From assembly GCA_900074725.1 (NCBI GenBank), contig LT598458.1:1054001-1118000 (forward strand): 64,000 nucleotides of DNA, read 5' to 3'. The notes beneath the pieces are model-generated. The model ran no database searches. It worked only from the letters and a program-made list of their open reading frames with translations, and had not been told where the DNA came from. The stretch comes from Lachancea dasiensis. Lineage: Eukaryota > Ascomycota > Saccharomycetes > Saccharomycetales > Saccharomycetaceae. Below are positions 57,508 to 64,000 of the stretch, in pieces; within the stretch, counting starts at the first letter, position 1; every line of letters starts with the position of its first letter. The translations under genes were made by a program, and so were the position numbers.

Positions 57508-58552
57508 AACAAATTTGAGAATTCGGCCTAAAGAGCACACTTATCGTTCTTTTGCAATAGATTACTGCCGGCGTTTGATCCCGCACACAACGAGTGCCAC
57601 GTCTAACCCAAAACTAAAAAATAAAAAAACCTCCGAACGAAAGTCAAGTGCTCGTCAACAGCTCCTCTTCTTGACAATTTCTTCAGCTGCCGGAAACCCA
57701 ATGTGCCGCTACTGCAAAAACTGCTGATCACACGCTGTGGACCAAGGAAAGAAGTGGGATGGAAGATAAGGAAGAGCTAAAGGACAAAAAACAATAACAC
57801 ACACACTTTCAAATCTTGATTGTCTTGAATGCTTTTTCTTCAAGCTAGTTTCAGAGGTTGAGTGCCTACCTACCTCTCTGAGCTCGTTTTCGTCAATAGT
57901 CTCAGCTGCCGACTTCTATGCTCTAAGCTTCTCTTATTTTTGATTTTATTAGTTGAATATATTGACTTTGATAAATCAAAACTAGAAGCTTTGAAGTTAC
58001 CTCCAAAAAGTCTGTAGCCATAAAATCAGACTCTTTTCAGTTTCTCTGGCTCAGCTGTGCCTTAAGGTTACTTTACTGCGATTGGTACAGTTTGCGGCAG
58101 ATGTATAAGAGTTATCTCGAATGAATTCCGGCTGAATGTGACTTTTCTAGAGATCTAGGGTGTGTAAACCTTTTTTAGTAGATACGATTCAATCAAATCG
58201 GTCAGAAGACAATGAAGACACAGTCGTGTACATCTCAAGATTTGTGGGAAGTGGGAATGATAAGATCAGCAAAAAAGAGACTCTGACTCACATGGGAGAA
58301 GCAAGGGGCAATCACAGAATGAAAATCAGCAGGGATGTAAACGAAAGTGGTGGAGGGGAAGGGAATAGACCACTAATTTTGAGCAGGCAGCATTAACGAT
58401 CCTTATCGTGGCCCGATGGGTAGGTCACGTACGAATCAGGGAGCTCAGGATCGAAGATGTGAGGCGTACCTCGGTGGCCGTGTTTTGTGATTTGGTGTAA
58501 CCTAGTTGTAAACATACGAAGGTTGAGAGCCTGTGCACACAATGTTCATGAG
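57508..58552. other. Divergent KSP1 / IRC3 promoter region
   Basis: 1045 nt, AT-rich around 57925-57980. One frame (58160-58396) lacks an early ATG and looks random. No tRNA, repeat or recognisable motif was found. KSP1 may have a long leader, as many signalling genes do. Confidence 0.4.
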
Positions 58553-60589
58553 ATGATGATCCGTTTGCTAGGATGGAGATTACTAGTACGGCAGCGATTA
58601 TTCAAGTCGGAGGGCCATCGATTGCCGCTAGCATGTAGGTCTTACAGCTTGCAAGTTCTGAGGCCCTACCAGCTTGAATGCATCGAGAAGTGTGTGATGG
58701 CCATCCAACAGGGTCAGATGCGAATCGGAGTCTCTATAGCTACTGGAGGCGGTAAAACAGTGATTTTCTCGCACTTGATAGACCGACTGCGTGGGCTATG
58801 TGGTGGAAAACACCATAGGGCGCTGGTACTAGTTCACAGACGAGAACTGGCCCAACAGGCCTGCAACGTGCTAGGTACTTTTTTCCCGCAACTTAACGTC
58901 CAGGTGGAAATGGGATCCTTAAATTGTGATGTGCCCTCGTCAGACGTGGTGGTTGCCTCTGTGCAGACGCTGATCCGCCGTTTGGACAGATACAGTCCCG
59001 GTGATATTGACCTGATCATCATCGATGAGGCACACCACGCAGCTGCCAAGTCATACCTACAAGTACTCAAACATTTCGGGGCTGATTGCAAGGATAGTCC
59101 AATCCCCGTGGTTGGTTTCAGTGCAACATTTGAACGGGCTGATAACAAGGCGCTCTCTGCCGTCATGGACAAGATCGTCTTTCATCGGGGCATTTTGGAG
59201 ATGATCGACGACAAATGGCTATGTGAGGGCCGCTTCACGACAGTGGATGTGAATATCGATCTTTCTGATGTTTCTATCTCAGGCTCGGATTTCCAGATCG
59301 ATGGGTTGTCTCAGGTGGTCAACACCCAAGAAGTCAACAATATTGTACTCCGAACCTATCAACAGAAACAGCAACAACACAACCTTCGATCTACGCTTTT
59401 ATTTGGATGTGACGTCCAACATGTTGCCACCTTGCAAGCGTTGTTCCAAAACAATGGTATCAATGCGGAGTTCGTTACGGCGAAGACTCGTCAACTGGAA
59501 AGAGACTCAATTGTTGAAGATTTCAAAGCCGGACGCATACAGGTTCTACTGAATTGTGGTATTTTCACGGAGGGGACCGATCTGCCGAACGTGGACAGTA
59601 TACTGCTCTGTAGGCCAACTCGATCTCGTTCTCTGTTAGTACAGATGATCGGACGTGGGCTGCGCTTGCATCACTCTAAGGACTACTGTCACATAGTGGA
59701 TTTTGTTGGGGCTTCAAGCGTAGGCGTCGTGTCGTTTCCAACTCTTGCAGGGCTCGACGCTGGCAAAATTGACCTAGACGAGGCGACAATGCAAGATTTG
59801 GCCGCAATTAAGGAGGATCTAGCTCTAAAGGAGCAGGCAGCAGAATCTGAACATAACCAGCGTATGAAGGATGAGAAACTAGCCCATCAGAAGTTCCAGG
59901 AGATTTTGAGAAATGCCAACGCATTCGATTTGAGCCTTACCACGTTCGAAGATTTCATATCTTTTCACAAGCAGACTGCGGCATATCAGAACTATGATGC
60001 ACCCATTTGGAAGTCCGCCCTTGCCAAGGAAATCAAATACATAAATGACTCCTCATTCCCTTGGGTTCGATTTGCCAAAGACGCTTGGGCCATGTCACTG
60101 GATAATGGTCATCATTTGCGTATTTACAAAATCTTTGAAAAGGGTCAAAAGCGAAAGGATAACGATTGTATCTACACCCTGAAGTTGTACTCAGAGTTAC
60201 CGTACCAAATTCGCGATGAGCTTGGGATGAAATTCAGGTCTCGGGCCGTAAAGGCGTCAACAGACCTAGCTGTTGTTATTACTGCTGTCGAAAAGCTAAT
60301 TGAGGAACTTATATCCCCGCCGGGGCCACGAACCCGTAATTTTTCGAAGTTTGCTCCATGGAGATCCACACCAGCATCACCCAAACAAAAAGGACTTTTG
60401 AAGAATAAGATAAAAAAGGTTCTTTTCAAAGAAGACTCTAAGTGGTCAGACAAGCTTTCGGCATCTGATGTAGAGAAATATGTTGATGGTGTTACCAAGG
60501 GCGAGGCATCGAACATTTTATTTGCGACTAGCTTGGCTCCAATCTTCCCACTCAATTCCCTCTGTAAAATAATGGCATATAGATTATAA
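58553..60589 (+). CDS. IRC3: Mitochondrial SF2 DNA helicase Irc3
   Basis: 678 residues from the ATG at 58553 (S. cerevisiae 689); the frame continues 22 codons upstream without an ATG. Irc3 unwinds branched DNA and maintains mtDNA. A basic presequence (MMIRLLGWRLLVRQRLFKSEG) is evident. SF2 helicase motifs: Q-like LRPYQLECIEKC, Walker A SIATGGGKTV, DEAH in LIIIDEAHHAAAKSY, SAT in VVGFSATFERAD, and the motif VI region QMIGRGLRLH. The C-terminal 230 residues are specific to the family. It equals YDR332W. SAM35 follows in tandem. Confidence 0.95.
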   Translation: MMIRLLGWRLLVRQRLFKSEGHRLPLACRSYSLQVLRPYQLECIEKCVMAIQQGQMRIGVSIATGGGKTVIFSHLIDRLRGLCGGKHHRALVLVHRRELAQQACNVLGTFFPQLNVQVEMGSLNCDVPSSDVVVASVQTLIRRLDRYSPGDIDLIIIDEAHHAAAKSYLQVLKHFGADCKDSPIPVVGFSATFERADNKALSAVMDKIVFHRGILEMIDDKWLCEGRFTTVDVNIDLSDVSISGSDFQIDGLSQVVNTQEVNNIVLRTYQQKQQQHNLRSTLLFGCDVQHVATLQALFQNNGINAEFVTAKTRQLERDSIVEDFKAGRIQVLLNCGIFTEGTDLPNVDSILLCRPTRSRSLLVQMIGRGLRLHHSKDYCHIVDFVGASSVGVVSFPTLAGLDAGKIDLDEATMQDLAAIKEDLALKEQAAESEHNQRMKDEKLAHQKFQEILRNANAFDLSLTTFEDFISFHKQTAAYQNYDAPIWKSALAKEIKYINDSSFPWVRFAKDAWAMSLDNGHHLRIYKIFEKGQKRKDNDCIYTLKLYSELPYQIRDELGMKFRSRAVKASTDLAVVITAVEKLIEELISPPGPRTRNFSKFAPWRSTPASPKQKGLLKNKIKKVLFKEDSKWSDKLSASDVEKYVDGVTKGEASNILFATSLAPIFPLNSLCKIMAYRL

Positions 60590-60773
60590 AGTAAGCATTT
60601 TCAATATTATCGAGTCGAACTTATAAGCCTCTGGTCCGTTGTTCATAATTTGTATCTTCGACAAGCAAGCGGTCGCGTTATTAAGGCGAAAAAGTTGGCC
60701 AATTTAAACACATAACTCGTAGTCAAAAGGCCTCATCAAGCAAGAGAAAATATTCCCATCGACCATTGCTACT

Positions 60774-61748
60774 ATGCGTAGTATTTTACAAGTGCCAGGA
60801 CCAGTGAAATCGCTTTTTGACAAACTCCCACTCCAACAGTATGACCCTGTAGATAAGAGAGACGATGCTTTAGAATATGAGTTGCGTTCGAGGACTTATG
60901 ATTTTCAAGGTCCTCAAGCCGCTCAAAAATCTGCGAATGATACTTTCCAGCTAGGTGTTTATCAAGTTAGGTATGACTCAATCAGCAACTGCTACTTGGC
61001 TTCAGATCCGTGGTGTTTGTTTACACAGCTCTCACTTTGCAAAAAGAATGATCTAAAGCTGAACACTAAAGGAAACAACATGAGTGATCAGAAAACCAGT
61101 TCAGGATCATATCTGCCACATTCCGTATTTGAAGTCTCACCGCTGGCTTCAAACGATGGCTTTTTGCCCATTCTGATCGAAGGGCACACCACACGCAATG
61201 TACGGTCCAGCTCGAGCATTTACCAGATTTTGAACTCGCGACTCTCTACAAGCGAAGAGCTCATGTACGTGCTACTGCTAGATTCGATAGTCTATGACTG
61301 CTATATGACCAAAGTTTTGTACGAACTGAAGGTTTCGCAGTTTTTGTCGCTGTACGCGGGTCATTGCTCGAAAGCGGTCGATCCGTTTGTTTACCATACA
61401 TTATGTGAAGAACTAAGCAAACGCAACGGGTTTGCTTTACGCCACAGAGAAAATGCTACTGTGCCTGCCCGCTACTTAGACATTAGTCAACGTTCGTCCA
61501 ATTTCCAGTTGATCGTTGGACGCCGGCAGGAAAACTGTCAGCAGACGCTCATTCAGTTTCAAGACCTTTTGGGAAAATTTAAGTTTTTCAGAGACGCCTC
61601 AGACCCATCGTATCTAGATCTCAAACTTGCAAGCTACGTTCATTGCTTGTTGCACTTGCCCGAGCCCGCCTCGCTGGCACAATTTTTACACGAACAGTGT
61701 CCCATATTAGTTGATCATTCCAGAAGAACGATCTCGCGCTATAAGTAG
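60774..61748 (+). CDS. SAM35: Sorting and assembly machinery subunit Sam35
   Basis: 324 residues (S. cerevisiae 329). Sam35 is a peripheral outer-membrane subunit of the SAM complex that recognises the beta-signal of beta-barrel precursors. Matching blocks are PGPVKSLFDKLPLQQY at the start, QLGVYQV and ASDPWCLFTQLSLCKKNDL in the first third, LPILIEGHTTRNVRS, and ELMYVLLLDSIVYDCYMTKVL. Together they fit the GST-like fold of Sam35. It equals YHR083W. STE12 follows in tandem. Confidence 0.94.
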   Translation: MRSILQVPGPVKSLFDKLPLQQYDPVDKRDDALEYELRSRTYDFQGPQAAQKSANDTFQLGVYQVRYDSISNCYLASDPWCLFTQLSLCKKNDLKLNTKGNNMSDQKTSSGSYLPHSVFEVSPLASNDGFLPILIEGHTTRNVRSSSSIYQILNSRLSTSEELMYVLLLDSIVYDCYMTKVLYELKVSQFLSLYAGHCSKAVDPFVYHTLCEELSKRNGFALRHRENATVPARYLDISQRSSNFQLIVGRRQENCQQTLIQFQDLLGKFKFFRDASDPSYLDLKLASYVHCLLHLPEPASLAQFLHEQCPILVDHSRRTISRYK

Positions 61749-61892
61749 TGCCCTTGCTGCATACCTGGAACCCTTGCTTAACGCACAGTTGTGACAACAT
61801 ACAACCAAAGAGCCATGCCCGTATGTGGCAGCAACAGTGGTCTCGAAACGGCAATTGGGATTCCCATAAAAAACAGTCTAAGTGAGCGCTTC

Positions 61893-61899
61893 TGAAACA
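61893..61899 (+). promoter_or_regulatory. STE12: Pheromone response element upstream of STE12
   Basis: Exact TGAAACA, the Ste12 binding site, 613 nt before the STE12 ATG. Confidence 0.6.
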
Positions 61900-62128
61900 G
61901 GTAAAATACCCTTTTTCTGGCTCTGAGACAGGTCGGGTATTGGTAAACACCAGGGCCTTCACTTTATTTCTGTCAGACATAAGTTCCATCTTGTATGAAA
62001 CTCGTCCATAATGCTAGATCTCAGGTCTCGAATTTCAGCAACCATTAACCTCAAATTGTGGAAACACCCTTTGCAACAGTCAAACGGTTGAGAGGTTTCT
62101 GACTGCTTGTGGGCCCTTAAAATCTGTC

Positions 62129-62135
62129 TGTTTCA
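62129..62135 (-). promoter_or_regulatory. STE12: Pheromone response element upstream of STE12
   Basis: TGTTTCA on the plus strand, that is TGAAACA on the minus, 377 nt before the STE12 ATG. Together with 61893-61899 it suggests positive autoregulation, as known for S. cerevisiae STE12. Confidence 0.6.
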
Positions 62136-62511
62136 ATCCAAAACATCTGTTAGCAGTCGGAGACTTTTGACATATCCCCGGAAGTTTTATAAAAGTCTGG
62201 AAGGTCGGAAACTCACCGAAAACATTCTCGAAGGACATTTGGGAAGGAGAGTCTGCGGCACTGGTTTCCCATCTAACAAATCCCAATTTCATCTGTGTGT
62301 GAAATCCGCAGTAAGTGGGTTACGAGAGAGAAACTGATAGCCCAATACCAGACCATTTCAAATCACTTATTCTCATTGAGCCCTTGAGTTGACAGGAAGC
62401 AGTGAGTGGAAAGTCAATCCTTCAACGGGCTTTTAGATCGTTCGCATACCTTAACAGTGTTTTATTCTCCAAACGGTACAGGGAACCTTAATAGTTCCCT
62501 CGACTAATGAG

Positions 62512-64000
62512 ATGCCTGTAATGCAGACCTCCCATGCTCAAGAAGAGGTAATCAAGACGCACAAGAACGGTCAGCTACAACACACAACTGCTCATGATGA
62601 TGTGGAAGAGACTTTGAGGCTAATTGAAGACATTAAGTTCTTCCTGGCCACGGCACCTGCCAATTGGCAAGAAAACCAAATAATTCGCCGATATTATCTG
62701 AACAACGATCAAGGCTTTGTCTCTTGCGTCTTCTGGAATAATCTATACTATATTACAGGTACCGACATTGTCAAATGTTGTGTGTACCGCATGCAAAAGT
62801 TCGGCCGCGAGGTACTAGATCGTAAAAAATTCGAGGAAGGTATATTTTCCGATCTTCGGCACCTCAAATGTGGAGTAGACGCCACTCTAGAGGTTCCAAA
62901 GTCTGAATTTTTATCTTTTCTTTTCAAGAATATGTGCTTGAAGACACAGAAAAAGCAGAAGGTGTTCTTCTGGTTTAGTGTTCCGCACGACAAACTGTTT
63001 GCGGATGCTCTTGAACGAGATTTGAAGAGACAAGTCGCAAGCCAACTCCCTACCACGAGAGCAGTGCGTGAACCGGCCCTCTCCTTTGCATATGACGATA
63101 AGTCAGGTTTATCACTCTATGATCAGCTCCTTAAACACATGGATGGCCAGCGAAACAATTTTAGCAACCACTCAACAGTTGATTCCTCGCCTTATTCCAA
63201 CATCCTTGCGACCACATCTGCAGATTCTCCCAAACAATCAATTAATTTTGCTGATGTCGAAGCAGCGACCACTGATACCGTGGTAGAACGCTCGGAACAC
63301 ATCAAAGACGAGAATGTAGACCTTGAGCAAGATCCTGTGAATGATCTGTCATCCAAATATGTTACTCAAAGTTTAGTACTAGATCCAGCACACGCCTCGC
63401 CCGACGCGTTGAACTTGGATGTAACACCAGAAGCCAACGGCTTCACAAAGGATAATGATGACGAGGATGATTTCCCATTAGACTACTTCCCAGTTGAAGT
63501 CGAATACCCCGGACAACAGCCCCTCAAATCAGGTATGAGTTCAATGTACTTTGATAATGATTTTGATGCTGCATATGTACCTCTCTCCGCTATTCCTCCT
63601 GTCTCAGCTGGATTTTTCGAGAATTCGTATTTCCCTGAAGAGGTTTCGTTTGGAGCGGCGCCCTTAGCTTCGGCAGCCCATCTTACGTTTCAAATACCTC
63701 CTCCAATGACCGCTGCACATTCCCAGTTTGTGACTAATGGAGACTACTACGCATCGTATGCAAGGGATCAAGAAGAACGTTTGGCTGATAATTTGTCTCC
63801 TGGGCCGGATCGAGAAAAATATGACAACGAGGAGTTCTTGGGGCTCAGCAAAGGCTTAAAACTGGGCCATGCATACCATAGGCCCGGTTTGGATAGTAGG
63901 ACTCATAATGGCTTGTATCATCCGAGATATGTTTACCCTTCTATGGAAATGTCACCAGGAACGCTTGACCCTCATATGACAAGGAGTTACAGTGCTGAAG
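62512..64000 (+). CDS. STE12: Transcription factor Ste12 (partial, 3' end outside window)
   Basis: 496 codons to the window edge; S. cerevisiae Ste12 has 688. It is the target of the mating and filamentation MAPK pathways and binds TGAAACA. The STE-like DNA-binding domain fills about residues 25-200: VEETLRLIEDIKFFLATAP, NWQENQIIRRYYLNNDQGFV, CVFWNNLYYITGTDIVKCC, YRMQKFGREVLDRKKFEEGI, FSDLRHLKCG, and a KKQKVFFWFSVPHDKLFADALERD helix. The later part is acidic and low in complexity. The first ATG (62512) is used; the next lies three codons on. It equals YHR084W. Confidence 0.97.
   Translation, partial: MPVMQTSHAQEEVIKTHKNGQLQHTTAHDDVEETLRLIEDIKFFLATAPANWQENQIIRRYYLNNDQGFVSCVFWNNLYYITGTDIVKCCVYRMQKFGREVLDRKKFEEGIFSDLRHLKCGVDATLEVPKSEFLSFLFKNMCLKTQKKQKVFFWFSVPHDKLFADALERDLKRQVASQLPTTRAVREPALSFAYDDKSGLSLYDQLLKHMDGQRNNFSNHSTVDSSPYSNILATTSADSPKQSINFADVEAATTDTVVERSEHIKDENVDLEQDPVNDLSSKYVTQSLVLDPAHASPDALNLDVTPEANGFTKDNDDEDDFPLDYFPVEVEYPGQQPLKSGMSSMYFDNDFDAAYVPLSAIPPVSAGFFENSYFPEEVSFGAAPLASAAHLTFQIPPPMTAAHSQFVTNGDYYASYARDQEERLADNLSPGPDREKYDNEEFLGLSKGLKLGHAYHRPGLDSRTHNGLYHPRYVYPSMEMSPGTLDPHMTRSYSAE

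Larger units (their letters stand above)
61749..62511. other. STE12 promoter region
   Basis: 763 nt between tandem genes. It carries two pheromone response elements, listed separately, and a weaker ATGAAAC at about 61996-62002. Short ORFs here look random. Confidence 0.5.

Noticed and set aside
58160-58396. 78-codon ORF between KSP1 and IRC3
   Set aside because: Its frame begins at GTG, the first ATG is late, and the composition is not protein-like enough to support a gene.

Overview
This window is nuclear DNA of a budding yeast of the family Saccharomycetaceae. It has short intergenic gaps, few and small introns with yeast signals (GTATGT-like donors, CTAAC branch points), and proteins that align almost end to end with my recollection of Saccharomyces cerevisiae families. 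The genus cannot be proven by eye. The gene order is that of a lineage that did NOT go through the whole-genome duplication: one chromosome here carries, interleaved, genes that S. cerevisiae splits between two duplicated blocks (YDL125-130 with YDL178-180, and YDR322-332 with YHR076-084). Lachancea is my best guess, with other non-WGD genera possible.

Layout. (1) 1-13.7 kb: DLD2-like (-, 3' end cut off), HNT1 (+, intron), CDC48 (+), PCL2/PCL9-type cyclin (-), VCX1 (-), YDL180W-like (-), YDL129W-like (-), RPP1B (-, intron). (2) 14.2-19.2 kb: TAF9, BCH1 (intron) and DFG5 in tandem (+), as in S. cerevisiae YMR236W-238W. (3) 19.2-21.9 kb: a divergent M1 aminopeptidase-like gene (-), probably TMA108. 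(4) 22.3-64 kb: MRPL35 (+), TIM11 (-), PTC7 (+, in-frame intron), NMD2 (-, 6-nt first exon), PEP7 (-), YHR078W-like (+), UTP4 (-), YCG1 (+), IRE1 (-), SAE3 (-, two exons), LAM4/YSP2 (-), SKP1 (-), PEX3 (-), LRP1 (+), UBX5 (+), GPI8 (+), KSP1 (-), IRC3 (+), SAM35 (+), STE12 (+, 3' end cut off).

The genes are mostly housekeeping. Shared themes are protein quality control (CDC48 and its cofactor UBX5, IRE1, SKP1), ribosome and RNA metabolism (UTP4, LRP1, RPP1B, NMD2), mitochondria (MRPL35, TIM11, SAM35, IRC3, PTC7, DLD2) and membrane or secretory functions (VCX1, LAM4, PEP7, GPI8, DFG5, BCH1). Promoter motifs fit these themes: Rpn4/PACE sites before CDC48 and UBX5, PAC/RRPE before UTP4 and LRP1, pheromone response elements before STE12, a URS1 core before SAE3, and SBF plus Swi5/Ace2 sites before the cyclin.

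I found no tRNA, rRNA, transposon, LTR, CRISPR or centromere. No clearly new biological system is visible. The points most worth a second look are the PTC7 intron that encodes a membrane anchor, the BCH1 intron, the M1 peptidase with an altered GAMEN motif, and two small unrecognised ORFs (near 12.4 kb and 42.4 kb).
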